NCBI GenBank assembly: GCA_025594325.1
Contig: JANHCV010000004.1
Span: 2,294,001 to 2,358,000 of the forward strand
Reading direction: 5' to 3'
From: Blastocladiella emersonii ATCC 22665
Lineage: Eukaryota; Blastocladiomycota; Blastocladiomycetes; Blastocladiales; Blastocladiaceae
Length of the DNA stretch: 64,000 nucleotides
Numbering within the stretch: position 1 is the stretch's first letter; each line of letters begins with the position of its first letter. The translations under genes were made by a program, and so were the position numbers. Of the stretch, positions 1-11,223 are shown piece after piece. Under the pieces are notes generated by a model. It was not told where the DNA came from and searched no databases. It was given only the letters and a program-made list of their open reading frames with translations.

Positions 1-403
1 TGCATGATGAGTTTACGGGCCTCGGTCAGTCCCATGGCGTGTGATTATGTCTGATGATCATGAGAGAAGAACGGAAGAACTGAGTGCTTGACGCAGGACA
101 ACGGGAGTGCAGCAGGCGGGAGACGGCCGTTGCGTGCAGTGGGATACAGTCTCGCCTTCCGGTTCTCGGTCGCAATCCGCGGGCAGCGACGCAGCACGCG
201 ATCTAATCGTGGGCTCGATAGAACAACGCCCCTCGGACCACTGATTGATTGTAACTTGTTGCTTCATCTTGGAACGCGCTGCGCCACTCACGTGCGACCA
301 AACGCGTCGAGACGCGTCCAGTTTGGGAACGCCGTCGAGCGAGCGATATGCCTAGGTGATCGGAAACAAAAAACTTAATCACATGTATGAATACGGGAAT
401 ATC
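1..403. other. Intergenic sequence, no gene seen
   Basis: This stretch lies downstream of the seven-helix gene that ends at 404. Open frames here are short, lack family features and look random for this base composition. Two ACGCGT hexamers occur around 300-318; their role is unknown. Confidence 0.5.
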
Positions 404-1577
404 CTACGACGCGACCACCGTCTTCGCGACAGCTCGGGGTTGCGCGATTGAGGCGTTGGTCTTGTTGGCCTCGCTGGCCGTGCTCGACGAGGTTGTTCCC
501 GTGGAACTGGTAGTTGCGCGACCCGGCTTGCCGCCGCTGGACCCGTTCTGCTTGCGCATCACCCTGTTGAGCCCGGCCAGGAAACTACGAGCGACGGTCA
601 TGGTGAGCGAAGCGCGGAACTGCAGTGGATGCTGCTGGACGTACGAAGAGAAGACGCGAAGTCGGAAGGCGTCGGCGAACAAGATGCTAGTCAAGAGCGT
701 AGTGCTGCATGAGTCCTTCTCGCTTGAAGCGAACGCATAGGGTCGGGTACCTTAGCCACATCGGGTCAATGGTCGGATCGATCAGGCGCATGATGGAGGT
801 GGCCAAGATCAGGACGGCTTCGGCAAGTAGCATGACCTGGATGTGTCGAATCAGTCCGACCATGTCCTCGCGCATGGACATGCCGCCTGCAGGAGCGACG
901 GTCAGGTCGCGGAGGAAGATAACAAAGGTGAGCGAGATGGCCGAGTTGACACACGCGTCAACCAAGCTCCAGGCTACGAGCACCAAGCGCGTCAGTAGTG
1001 CTGTTGCCGATGATGAGAGGGAGGCCGTCAACGTACTGAGGTAGATTTTCTCCGCGACCGCAGTATCGGCGCCATAGTAGCCGTTCCACGCGACGACGAG
1101 GTACCATCCCGAGCTGAGGGTCTGGAGCAACGCGGCGACAACGGCGCCGACTACGAGCACCTGGACGAGACGTCGGTACCGCGAGTAACAGGTCATGTAG
1201 AGCCGGCGCGCGTTCAGAGTGACGAACGTCACGCCGCACGCCCACTCGACAATGACCATGAGGCGGCCGACCTCGATGGCGAACGCATCGCCGACAGATG
1301 CGGCGTTGGCTGCCACGAGCGAGGAAATAAAGACGAACAGGCGGCCCACGGCCACGGCGCCAAGGATCGCGTAGTAGGTCGATCGCTTCTTGAGAAACAG
1401 CTCGACGCTCGTATAGAGCGCGAGCACGTAGATGAGCCCCACGATGCCCGAAAGAAAGCTGCCTGGGCTCCAGTGAAATTCTGGCTACTCGCGAGTGACC
1501 CATCCATCGAAGCGATCAGCGGAATTCCGTTCATTTGCATTAAGTAATTCATGGCTGCGGACCTCAGTAAGTCCCAT
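404..1577 (-). CDS. Seven-helix membrane protein, paralogue 1 (intact copy)
   Basis: Predicted as complement of 1563-1577, 1037-1484, 751-973, 645-686 and 404-584, giving 302 aa with all splice phases consistent. It shows seven hydrophobic stretches, starting with GIVGLIYVLALY, and the last contains FADAFRLRVFSS, followed by a short polar tail rich in S/T/N. Two further genes at 41368-42418 and 42543-43610 share the same plan: an EWAC or ELVC motif in helix 3, a D(x)xxN(T/S)xIS motif in helix 5, DPMW before helix 7 and the F(A/S)(D/E)AxRLR motif. Two intron positions are shared between paralogues. The tiny first exon (MGLTE) resembles the MGLITN exon of paralogue 2, but its donor (GTCCGC) is atypical, so the start is tentative. 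The repeat arm boundary falls inside this gene at about 1130. The topology resembles a GPCR, but no ligand or G-protein motif is recognised, and receptor function is only a guess. Confidence 0.7.
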
Positions 1578-1802
1578 TATGGAAGATCGGATTTTAGTTA
1601 CAATACGGCGGGACAGGAGATGGGGAGCGCGACGAGGGAGACGGCCCTCGACTCAGGCCGACCACCAAAACTTGTCTGTCTCCCAAGGTCCAGGGTCGCG
1701 ACATCACCGCGTCCACGCGTGCGCGACGCGACTGAGCGCAAATTTCACGCAACAATAGACAATAGTCGTTGAAAAACAAAGCAAAGTATGATTAACGTCA
1801 GC

Positions 1803-4742
1803 TCAACCAATGATGACCACGGCCATGGCCATGGCCAAGGCCATCACTTGTGGCCGTAGCAATGCTCGAGGAGTCTTGATGCTTTCGATCGCTTTGTGGC
1901 AGTTGACGGGCAGCTCCTGGTCGCACGGGATGTGCATGAGCGTCGAAATCTGCGAATCGAGCATTGGGACGGGGTCCTTGAAGGGAACCACGTTGAACGA
2001 CCACCGAGCGATGGCGTCCGCGGTCACGTTGTAGTTCAGGTACGATAAACCAAGTCCGGGAGACGACAGCGCCATGGCGGGCACGCCTTTCTTGGCGGCC
2101 ACGATTTGCGCGATACCGCCGCCGAGACTGTGGCCGGCCATGACCACGGTGCGGTTCCGCGCGACCAGATCAGCGACGAGATCCGTCACGGGCTCGTAGT
2201 ACAGGATCCCCGTGAACGCGACGTTGTCAGTGATAAACTTGACAAACCACGCCGTAAGACGCGCAGGCCACACGGAAGCAAGAGAACCAAGCGAGGACGA
2301 CATTTTGATGAGCGAGGGCGTTGCCCAAATGTACGCATCCTGCAAGGCATCACCGATGCTGGCTGTCCCACGCACGGCAACGACCGAAGTCTCGGGCGCG
2401 GCAGCAAACCGGAACTCGTAGTACCGTACGCCGTTGTCAGACTTGGGCGCGCCGCCCGCACCAGAGACCGCAAGACTCGAGTTGTGCACGCGCACGCCGG
2501 CCTCGCGCAAAACCGGATTCGCGCGGGCGCGAGCGTTCACGTCGGTTTCGTTGGCGCCGTAAGCAGCGAACGCGAGCGTGGACATGGAAAGCGGCGTCAA
2601 GGCCACCGTCGCGTTGCCGTTGCCAAATGAAGCACGGCCGAAATGCGCGTTGCAAGCTGGAATCAAGGACGTGCGCAAGGTCGCACTGCTCGACGGGAAC
2701 ACATTCGCGATCGTGGCCTCGGTGATCGGACCGTTGATGCGTTTGTCGCGAATGAAGTCGACAGCGAGCCCGCCAATAACCGACAGGACGATGGTGAACA
2801 CGATGATCGTCACCGTGATGGCGCTGTTGATCGAGTTGCGTCGGTTCGTGCCGTTGGCGTGCGAAGAGGGAGCCGTCCAGTGAGCCTTCGAGTCGCGAAG
2901 ATCAAAGGAGAGGTATGTGAGCAGCAGGATGCAAGTCGAAGCGTAGCCCGTGAGGTCGAGAGCAAGCATTACAACTAATTGACGGCGTGGGTGAGTGAGT
3001 GGCGGACAAGCTGAGAACATGGGTCGAATCAAACGTACCGTAAATGCCGACGCGCAAAAGGTAGCCGATCGCGAGAAGCTTGGCCAACATCCGTGGGGAA
3101 TTCACGAGACGCGTCCCGAGGAACACGGCATCGGCAGCAATGTGCACGAAAAGAAACGATGCAGCAAGTCCAACGACGACGTACGGTCCGACGCGCACCC
3201 GCTCGTTTGGAGAGTCGGCGCCCAGTCGATCGAGCAAAGCAGTAGAGCCCGTGGTGGCATCAACGGTCGAGAGGTCGAGGACAACGAGGCAGCCCAAGCC
3301 TGCCGCAGTCGCAATCGAACGGACGGCGAAGATGATCGCAGGCTCAAAGAAGCGGTTGCCGTCGTAGTACCCGTTGGACGACGCTGCGCGAGTGGTTAGG
3401 TCGTCGCCCTTGCGCAAAGCACGCCGGAAACAGCCCAAGAGAAGACCACGGATGCGGAAGAGGATGAGAGCCGCGATGAAACCACCAAGACCAGCGATCA
3501 GTTGAACGTTTTCCTACATCATGCGTGCCGGTTCGAATCAGCAACTGTTGCCATCACGGAAGATCATGGCGGCCGTACTCCTTTGGTCGTGATTGCACCG
3601 ATGACCAGCAAACCAGTAAACACGGCGAGCGCCTGATTGGCAAGGTGATCGAGGATGTTGAGCGTCGTTTCCTGGCCCATCGACGCGACGTACATGGCGA
3701 GGCGACGCTCCACGGTGACGCCTCGGCCAAGCACACGGAGAAGGCGAACAGTTCGATGAACACGGTTCGAAAAGTTGACGGCGACGATCAGAAGCATGGA
3801 ACCTAAAAGCGACAGCTTGAGTCAGTCTTGGTCAACCTTCGATCCGCGGGTAGAAACGAACGCACCAATTACGAGAGAAAAGGAGAGAATCGAGATCACC
3901 TCCTCGTAGCCAAAGAACAAGGCGCAGGTCGAGAGCGGGACCGCGAAAGAAACGACGAGCAGAAGCAGGAGCAAGGATCGGCGGATCGTATCGCCAAGTT
4001 CGGCACGCTCAGCTGCGTCCGCTTGCTCGCGAACCAGGTCATCGTCGACGCTAGGCGGCTTCGTCGTGTCGTTCGGATCCACCGCGGACTCCGTAGTCGG
4101 TGTGGCCGCAAATCCCCCGTTCCGACGGCCAACTGGGCCGCCCACGCGGCGTGAAAGGGTTCGCGCGAGCGATCGGATCATGCCCCGCGGCGGACCTTGA
4201 TCGTCGGGTGAGCTGTATGTGTACGTGACTTTGACGATCCAAGCGACGAGCCGGTCCAAGGAACGACTCGCAGCCCGAGCGGGAACCCAGAGGAACGACC
4301 CGTGCAACGAGCCAAGCAGCGGGCCGAGCTCGGACACCAAGTGGGACTCGTGCGAGGACCAGATCCAGACAATCATGCGCAGCGCCGTGCGAAGGACGGT
4401 GCGGCTGAAGGCGAGAAACACGACCGCGTACGCGGCGAGACCAAGAAGCTTGATTATGGCGCCTTCCTTGGCCTTGAACGCCGGGTACGCGACAGCGACA
4501 GCAACAGCGAAGGCCACCGTCGTAAACATGACGGAGCCCGCGTACAGGATGTAGGTCGCAAGAAGATGCAAGCACCGGCGCCAAGCTGGGCCGCGATGAA
4601 ACCGAGTGTGCGGGCGGGGACCTGTGTACTCGAGAGAGTCGCGCAGGGCTGCGCCTGAGGCCGCCCCCTCTGCCCCCACATCGGTGCGGGCAAGAAGAGT
4701 CGAATCACTCGCAGCGCCGCGATCTAGTTCCATTGGTTCCAT
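1803..4742 (-). CDS. Membrane-anchored class-3 lipase, diacylglycerol-lipase-like (left copy)
   Basis: Exons are complement of 3866-4742, 3579-3802, 3039-3513 and 1803-2974, in phase, giving 915 aa. The N-terminal part carries several hydrophobic segments (for example around the stretches TYILYAGSVMFTTVAF and LLLLLVVSFAVPLSTCALFF). A further membrane segment lies just before the catalytic region. The lipase core shows the nucleophile elbow GHSLGGG at residues 806-812 with Ser808. Asp859 in KDPVP and His885 in NCHKA are plausible triad members. A multi-pass N-terminus followed by a class-3 lipase fold is the layout of sn-1-specific diacylglycerol lipases, so hydrolysis of a membrane glycerolipid is the likely reaction; the substrate is inferred. 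The C-terminus ends in a short hydrophobic tail. The gene lies 413 bp downstream of OPT on the same strand. An identical copy is at 36906-39845. Confidence 0.88.
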
Positions 4743-5155
4743 AGCTTAGTTCCTAACTGAGGAGGGGGAGGAACGAGTCTCTGCCCGTCGTGCTATAAAC
4801 CTCGATCGCCCTCGCGCGGTGGCAACTTCTGAACACCGCAAGCCAGTAAGACGCCGACTTTCACCGTGCGGTGCTTGACCTTGGCGGAGTCCTGTCCCAG
4901 TCCGTCATTTCACGCCGTGTGACAAGCAAGCGCGTGCTGCAAACAAACAGGAGCTCCGACCTGTGCCGCTCGATCGCACAGCGCGGCCGCAAGAGTTGTT
5001 CGGAAAGCCGAGAACGCTCGAAGGAACATCACAAGGAGGGTTAAAACAAAAGGTGCGCTGCGTCTAATGTATTCACGTTCAGAGAACTGAGATGGCGAGA
5101 TTCGGCAGCGAGAGTATTGAGGGACACAAAGATGGGGGAGCCCGCCGAACTTGCG
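4743..5155. other. Intergenic region between OPT stop and lipase start (left arm)
   Basis: The 413-bp gap acts as the OPT 3' region and the lipase promoter. On the minus strand a TATA-like TTTATA lies about 50 bp upstream of the lipase ATG (4794-4799). No open frame here looks like a gene. The mirror copy is 36493-36905. Confidence 0.5.
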
Positions 5156-7854
5156 TTAGACGGTGATGGCGCACCAGTCGCCGCGGCCGCACGGCTCGGT
5201 CGAGTCGGTGCAGTTGAGCAGCCAGGCGGGGAACTCGATGTGGCGGTCCTCGAAGGCGAGCGTGATGAAGATGGTCGAGAGCGCGCTGCCGACGTCGAGC
5301 GCCGTGGCCAGCACGTAGTTGTACTTTTTCCACCACGTCGACCGGTACCGGTAGATGAAGAACTGGAAGATGAACGAGACGACGAAGCCCGTGAAGTGGT
5401 GCGCCTGGTTGCCCGAGGGACCCTGCGGCGAGAGGAGAATGGGCGCGTAGATGAGCTGCCACGGGATCGGGCCGCCGACGAACAGGTAGCACAAGCGCAG
5501 CACGATGGGCAGCGAGATGCCGAGGGCGAGGCCGACGTAGATGACGGGCGCGTACGACGACTCAAAGAAGAAGCGCTTGGGACCGACGGCGCCCCAGATG
5601 AGCGAGGCGCTAGACGGGGTGAGCGGAAGTGGAGGTGGTGGTGATCAGTCCGTGATCTCGAAGCACGTGAGTGGCGCGGCGCGTCCCGTCCTACTCGACT
5701 CCGCCAGTGCGAGCACCGAAACGGGGGAACGCCGAAGCGAACGAGCGAACCGAGAAAGGAGAGTGAGCAACGTACGAGTAGTAGGTGTTGAGCGTCTGCG
5801 AGGTCCACAGGTTGCCGGCGGCCTTCTTGGAGCCAAAGTAGGTGACCCACTCGCGGTGCTCGGGCGTCGCCATCCACCAGCGGTACGAAATGTAGCAGAA
5901 AAATACGGCCATGATCTGCGACAGCATCTGCGAGAGGAACACGTGGCGCGGCGGGACCTATTCACGAGATCGCGGTCAGTGTATCTGTCTGGCTTTGTCG
6001 CTGCGCAAGCTGCGCAAGCTGCGCAAGCCGCCCATACCTTCATGTAGTGACCCAGCTTCAAATCGCCGAGGAGCGTCAGGCACTGCAGCGAGACGGTCAC
6101 GCCGAGGCACTTGAACGCCATCATGACAATGGGCTGGCCGGGCAGGATGAGGCCGATCAGGAACTGCGACACCACGTTCATGTACAGCGACACGCCCGAG
6201 GTGGCCAGCACGATGGCGATCGGGATCGTGCCGCACGTCGACAGCGCGATCGCAAAGAAGGTGGCCCACCACGGCATGTTGAGGCCCGAGAACTCGGCGA
6301 CGATCGTCGTCAGGATCGCCGTGAACACGAAGAAGCCGTAGTACCACGTGTTGGGCACCTCGTCGTACTTGTCGATCAGCGTGCAGTGGATGTCGTTCTT
6401 GTCCGACTTGCCGTTGGCGCGCCACTGGCGGGCAATGTCCTTGCCGTGCCACACGATCGTGTTGGTGATGGACGAGGTGAGCGACGCGAAATGGCCCATG
6501 TACGCGAACGCGAAGATGGTGGTCATGTGGATCGGCTTGACCTTGTTGTACAGCGAGTCGACGACCGTCTTGGTGTTCTTGTCGATGATCATGGCGCCCT
6601 TGAACGGCGCGCCGTCCTTTTTGAACAGGGACGTGGTGTTGAGCTGCACGCTCGTCTCGGGCTGGTTGAACCAGTTGCCCTGCCACGCGAGCGGCGACAG
6701 GACCCACAGGAAGATGATGGTCGAGGCGAGCTGGTTGACGGCGACCCAGAACGGGATCGACATGGGCGTGCTGCCCGCGACGGTCCAGTCGAGCGACAGC
6801 GAGAAGATGCCGGGCCCCCACACGGGCGAGCCGAGCTTCTGGCCGAGCGAGCCCGCGGGCGTGATCCAGCACAGCGGCGCGATGGTGCGCAGCGTGCTGG
6901 CCATGAACCCGGGCACAAACGTCCACACGCCCATGGCGAGCGTGCCGACGCCAAACATCTTGAGCTGCGACCACTCCTTTTTCCCAGAAGCCGCGGCGCT
7001 GGCCGCGTTCTCGTCCTCGACCTGCGAGTGCAGCTCGCCCTGGTGGAACGCCATGAACATGGCGACCGACGGCAGGATCGACGGCCAGATCATGGCCTTG
7101 GGCCGGATCAGGAACGAGCGGCACATGCCCGCGATCCCGAACCCGAGCGTGGCCGAGCAGAACAGGAACGCGATGCCCCACCAGTGGCCAATGTCGAGGT
7201 CGTAGAAGATCTCCTGGACGCCGAGGTTGTCGATGCCGTAGATGGACGAGGCACCGGTGCCCGCAAAGATCGAGCTACGGTTTGGGGGCGGTGGTTGGGT
7301 CAGCGTTTGGTCGATTGGGGCAGTGGATGCGAGCGAGGGAGATGCACGTACATGAGGACGTGCTCCTTGATCGAGAACGGGCCCGGGTTCGTGTCGACCT
7401 CGATGCCGAAAAAGTTGAACTTGACCGAGGGCATGACCTTGGCCAAAAAGTTGCCCATCGGGTAGGCGAGCAGGATGGCCACGTAGCTCGACACGCCAAA
7501 GCTGTTGGAGCGGAACAGGAACACGGTGTTGATGGCTAGACACACGAGTTGTGGCGCGAGTGAGTGAGTGATGCTTGTCAAGCATCGCGGGCGGGCGAGC
7601 GCGTCCGTGATGCGGTCGCGTCCCAGGGGCGAGAGCGAGAAGCGAGAAGAAGGGTGATCCGTACCGCCGAGCACAAAGCAGAAGAAGGTGCCGATGATCC
7701 AGACGCGCAGCGTGAACGACGGCAGCGTCGTGTCGTCGGTCGTCGGCACGACCTTGGAGATCATCTCCTCAAAGTCGGCGTCCATGACGAGGCTCGAGTC
7801 GCCGCCCTCGACCTCGGCGGCCTTCTCGGCGAGGTGCTTGTCGTCGGCGGCCAT
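5156..7854 (-). CDS. OPT-family oligopeptide transporter (left copy)
   Basis: Exons are complement of 7665-7854, 7352-7535, 6038-7274, 5776-5957 and 5156-5609, in phase, giving 748 aa, the usual size for fungal OPT/Isp4 transporters. Family motifs are present: NPGPF after the second helix pair, SPLAWQGNWF in the middle, GDLKLGHYMK followed across an intron by VPPRHVF, and a C-terminal region with GNQAHHFTGF and YRYRSTWWKKYNYVLATALD. Roughly 14-16 hydrophobic segments fit a proton-coupled plasma-membrane importer of small peptides, possibly glutathione or metal-peptide complexes; the substrate cannot be read from sequence. The N-terminus is acidic and cytoplasmic-looking (MAADDKHLAEKAAEVEGG). 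An identical copy is at 33794-36492, and a diverged last exon remains at 40677-41130. Confidence 0.95.
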
Positions 7855-8082
7855 GATCGGCGGTCGTTGGTGGGTGCGTGCGGGTTGGTCTAGGAGCACG
7901 AGGGTCGGGTGGGACGGGTCGGCCTTGCGCTGCACACTTGGACAGCTGGAGAGAACAGGGGGCACCATTCCTTTTGTACTCGTCCTGGGCGTCGCCAGCT
8001 CGGAGCACCGTCTCCGCTCCTTGGGCAGGCTGATGCCTGGTTGAGCCTCGAGCGCAGGCGCGGTGGCCGAGGGTGCCTGGCG

Positions 8083-8098
8083 CCATATTGCAGTATGG
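8083..8098. promoter_or_regulatory. 16-bp near-perfect palindrome upstream of OPT
   Basis: CCATATTGCAGTATGG matches its reverse complement at 14 of 16 positions. It lies about 230 bp upstream of the OPT start. It could be a dimeric transcription-factor site, but no known factor is assigned. The mirror copy is 33550-33565. Confidence 0.35.
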
Positions 8099-8166
8099 TA
8101 CGCGCACGAACCCGCCAGCGCCCGCCGCGCGGATCACATTCACACATCACGACGGCGACGCCAGCG

Positions 8167-8183
8167 ACGCCAGCTGGCGTAAC
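8167..8183 (+). promoter_or_regulatory. 17-nt palindromic element, OPT upstream site A
   Basis: ACGCCAGCTGGCGTAAC contains the perfect 14-bp palindrome ACGCCAGCTGGCGT. The same 17 nt occurs in the opposite orientation at 8630-8646, about 460 bp further upstream of OPT. The repeated, oriented use suggests a regulatory site; the binding factor is unknown. Confidence 0.45.
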
Positions 8184-8629
8184 GGGCTCAGATGACCGTT
8201 GCTTGTGGACACCAGGCAACGTGAATTGCGACCCGGAACAACTCGTGCACACGCCGCGGCGACGTGTTGCCCACCCGGAGCTCCAATTTGGGTGCGCACT
8301 CCTCGCGCAGGCGCCAGGAGGTTTCCTCGGATAGCGCGCAAGTGGCGGCGCAGTGGCGGCGGGCGGGCGGCGGCGCCGTGGCGGTCGGCGCTGGTGGCGA
8401 ATCAGGGTGCTTGGAGCAGGCAGTTTCTGATCTCGAACCACGACCGGATCACACACCACATCACCCACCCATCAGCACGTCGCCGCCGGCCGGCCGCCAT
8501 TTGGCCGACATTCGCACGCGCGCTGCTCCCGCGCGTGCGCACGCGACCACGAGAGTCGCCGAAGTGGACATCTCCACGGAGCCGACCGATGCGCTGCGTG
8601 CTCGGCGCCTTCGCGGCCCAGCGTCGCAC

Positions 8630-8646
8630 GTTACGCCAGCTGGCGT
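8630..8646 (-). promoter_or_regulatory. 17-nt palindromic element, OPT upstream site B
   Basis: GTTACGCCAGCTGGCGT is the exact reverse complement of site A at 8167-8183. A related sequence, GTAGCTGGCGCTAC, follows at 8655-8668. These may form a cluster of sites for one factor. Confidence 0.45.
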
Positions 8647-9856
8647 CCGGCAACGTAGCTGGCGCTACGCCAGGTGTTTGTGCTTCCGCGTCATGCGGTG
8701 CGACGGGGAGCGGAACGCACGGACGACGTGGTGCGGCAAGGTGGATGCGCCCATATCCAGCTTCGGGACACTCCACAGCCCCGACTACGCACAGATCTGG
8801 TGTCGCTCGACGCTCGAGGTCGGGAATCGAATCCTTCCGAAGGGTTCCGCAGTCCTGATGGCAGCTGAACAGTCTTTATGCGTTCTCTCCGCTGGCGAAT
8901 TTACACAAAGACGAAGCTCATGGCGAAGCCGAGACGTTGTCCGTGTTTGAACAACCCGTCAGAACGACCCGTCAGCCGCTCGGGCTCACTGACGGCGGCC
9001 ATGTCAAGGCTCGGCTGCAGTCGAGCCCGGCAGAATGATGCACACGCATGCTTTTTCTCAAGCGCCGGTAACTTCATGTGAGGGAGCTGAGCTGTCCTCT
9101 TCACCGCCCGGCTCAAATGGTATCGCAAGCTCTTTGAGCGCGCTTTGGCACGCGTTGCGGGGTGCAGGAAGCATCATCTGATCCGCCTTCGACCGTGGCG
9201 GCGTCGAGGAGGTACGTTGACGCGGTGGAAACCGCAAGTGGGCTTTTTCCGCAACAACTTCGGCCGGGAGCCAGATCGGCCATGTTGTCCTTGGGATCGC
9301 GCCGGCCTCGAGGCATCCACGGTGCAAGCGTTCGCGGAAGACGAGCGCCGCTTTCAATCTTGATGCGTAGAGCAGCCGTTAACTGCTCCCTTTCGCCGGA
9401 TACAAGACCATCATCACGCCGCGAGCGGCGCAGTCTTTCGTTTTAGGGCTGCCTTCCGCGCTGAAGAGACGGAGGACTCGGGCCGCGCCCCGCAGTCTAA
9501 GCAAAAGTCGTACTTGTTCTGCACCTTGTCGTTTCCTTGCTCTTCTATTCAAAATTGGGAGAAGCGAAAGTAGAACTCATGAGGTGAGGCCGCGTGGCGC
9601 GAGCTTCACAAGCGGCGGGGGCTGGAACGCTACGCGCCGTGGACGCGTTGCTCATCGCGCGTGACTAGGGCCTCGACGCGTTTCAGGTCCCTTCCAGCAC
9701 TTGCTCGGACGATACATGCACGGTTGGGGTTCAATGTTCGTTTATCGGGGAGAGAAGCGAGACGAGTAGTCTCCGCGCATTACCCGCGGAGGTTGCGAGT
9801 GGGGGTTGGTGGGGTGGGGTAATGGAGGAGCGGACTGGTCGACAACGACGATGAGG

Positions 9857-10217
9857 CTACACGCGCGACTGCCACGCGTTCTCGGGCTCGCGGCCCTCGT
9901 TCTGGCGGACGCGGAGGTGCGGGTCCGTGGCCGTCTTCTGGATCATCTTGTAGATCCCGTCTACACGCGCGAAGGCGGACGAGTGCGTGAGTGAGCGTGC
10001 TCGTACATGAACACGGTGCGAGTCGATGGCGTACAGGCGCAGCCGAACGAGACGGCTGAGAGGAGCGGGATGAGCTCCGGCGTCGAACGGAGCACCGACG
10101 TGGGGGAGGGGCTACACGAGTTCGCTTGCCGATGAGCGGCTGGACCGGGCGACGAAGCGTGCGGCCGGCGGCGGCATACCGGGTCTTGCCGCGGATCAGG
10201 TTGGCGAGGAGCGACAT
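9857..10217 (-). CDS. NDUFA4/COXFA4-like small mitochondrial membrane protein
   Basis: Three small exons, complement of 10180-10217, 10035-10111 and 9857-9960, join in phase to 72 aa. The protein has a basic N-terminus (MSLLANLIRGKTR), the segment STPELIPLLSAVSFGCAYGIYKM as its single membrane helix, then TDPHLR and a short tail ending ENAWQSRV. The PELIPL-helix-TDP-(P/A)W pattern and the length fit the NDUFA4/MLRQ family, a small inner-membrane protein of complex IV (formerly assigned to complex I). The assignment rests on short motifs, so another small respiratory subunit is possible. A TATA box lies about 95 bp upstream. Confidence 0.65.
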
Positions 10218-10642
10218 GATGAGGGTGGGTTGGTTGTGTTACGTGGTGGACGGCTATTCGAGAGCGGTCTGCAATGGGAGCGAGGTCGGGGCGCGGGGGA
10301 CCGGGCGCGCTTTATACGGCCGGCCGGCTGGCCGTTCGCGCAGTAGCAACGGTGGCGGCGGCATGGGGCCTCGCCGAGCGAAAAGCGACGCGTGGGCACC
10401 GGACGAGCGAACGGGCGAACGAGCGAAGAAAAAACGCGCGCGACGACGCGTGGCCAACGCGACCCCGCTTCTCACGCGACCGCTCAAGGCAGGCGCTGCG
10501 CCACGTCACGCTGACTCGTCCAGTTCCCACGATGCAAAGTGTCTCCCGGATTTGTGCGCGGCGAGGAGAGACAAAACAGGCGAAGCAAAATGTGTGTGTA
10601 TATAGCCTATGGTAACAGTTGTTGTTTTCGGTCGAGTGCGGG
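10218..10642. other. Promoter of the NDUFA4-like gene and 3' region of PAM16
   Basis: This 425-bp gap separates two minus-strand genes. It contains the TATA box of the NDUFA4-like gene. No other gene was seen. Confidence 0.45.
10311..10316 (-). promoter_or_regulatory. TATA box upstream of the NDUFA4-like gene
   Basis: TATAAA on the minus strand lies about 95 bp upstream of the ATG at 10217, within very GC-rich DNA where such a hexamer is rare by chance. Confidence 0.5.
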
Positions 10643-11223
10643 TTACGCCTTGGGCGGCGGCGTCTGCTGCTGCTGCTGGGACGCGGCGCCTGGCGCGGAT
10701 GGCTCGGCGGCGGCAGGCGCCTCGGGCTCCTCGCCGATCTTGAGCTCGTGGTCGATGCGCTCCTTTGCGCGGAACACCTTGGACTGCAGGTAGAAGGAGC
10801 CGCCCTTGGCGGGGTCGTTCTGCGCGAACATGGACTCGTACCGGGACAGGATCTCATCCTTGGTCGGCAGCGGCGCCTTCTTGACGTTGAGGATCAGGGC
10901 GGCCTCGTCGAGGGTGATGCCGAGCTTCTTGTTGAGCGCCTCGGACGGGTTCACGGGCGCGCCGTCGAGCCCGGCGTCGGCGCCGACTTCGCCGCTCGCG
11001 GCACGCTGCCGCGCGGCGTTCGCGGCGGCCGTCTTGTACGCGTCGGCGAAGGCGCGGCCAAAGATCTGCACGCCCGTCAGGACGACCTGGGCAATGATTT
11101 TTGGTGCCTGGACGAGTGCGGGTGCGGGGGAGGGGGCGGCGTGAGTGCCTGCGGGGCGGGTCGGAGCCGAGAGGCCGAGAAGCGGCACATGGGCGCTAGC
11201 CATGCGTGTCAACTTACGGACAT
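10643..11223 (-). CDS. PAM16: PAM16/Tim16, import motor J-like subunit
   Basis: The exons are complement of 11218-11223 (only ATGTCC) and 10643-11107, with a 110-nt intron starting GTAAGT, giving 156 aa. The N-terminus [22 protein letters not shown] matches the membrane-associated start of PAM16/Magmas. The degenerate J domain ([19 protein letters not shown] to [17 protein letters not shown]) lacks HPD; the HPD position reads NDPAKGG. PAM16 pairs with PAM14/PAM18 at the TIM23 channel in the matrix side of the inner membrane and restrains Hsp70 stimulation. The tail is A/P/Q-rich and longer than in yeast. The gene is divergent from a DnaJ gene, with 388 bp between the two starts. Confidence 0.93.

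Larger units (their letters stand above)
1130..8810 (+). repeat. Left arm of 7.68-kb inverted repeat
   Basis: Every position x here matches the complement of position 41648-x in the right arm. I checked this through all open frames and several intergenic stretches. No indel exists and no mismatch was seen inside the arm. At the inner end the match stops after TGTCGCTCGA at 8810, where the left side has an extra 7-bp tandem CGCTCGA. At the outer end the first mismatch is at 1129, and similarity ends by 1122. The arm holds most of the seven-helix gene, the lipase gene, the OPT gene and about 950 bp upstream of OPT. Confidence 0.97.
7855..9856. other. Upstream region of OPT (left) plus unique intergenic sequence
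   Basis: About 950 bp upstream of the OPT start is shared with the right arm and contains the palindromic elements listed separately. From 8811 the sequence is unique. No convincing gene was found between 8811 and 9856: the open frames are short and lack domain features. Confidence 0.5.

Noticed and set aside
3514-3578. GGTTCGAATC, a tRNA B-box-like sequence
   Set aside because: It lies in a 65-nt lipase intron with correct splice signals; no A box, acceptor stem or room for a tRNA.
6047-7465. 472-aa open frame antisense to OPT, and its mirror in the right arm
   Set aside because: R/D/H-rich shadow of GC-rich codons; the OPT frame on the other strand has clear family motifs and introns.
1130-8810. 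Inverted repeat as a transposon or plasmid-like element
   Set aside because: No transposase, target-site duplication or terminal repeats; it carries ordinary host genes and ends inside a gene.
8811-8850. GGGAATCGAATCC resembling a tRNA T-loop
   Set aside because: No matching acceptor stem, D arm or A box upstream within tRNA distance.
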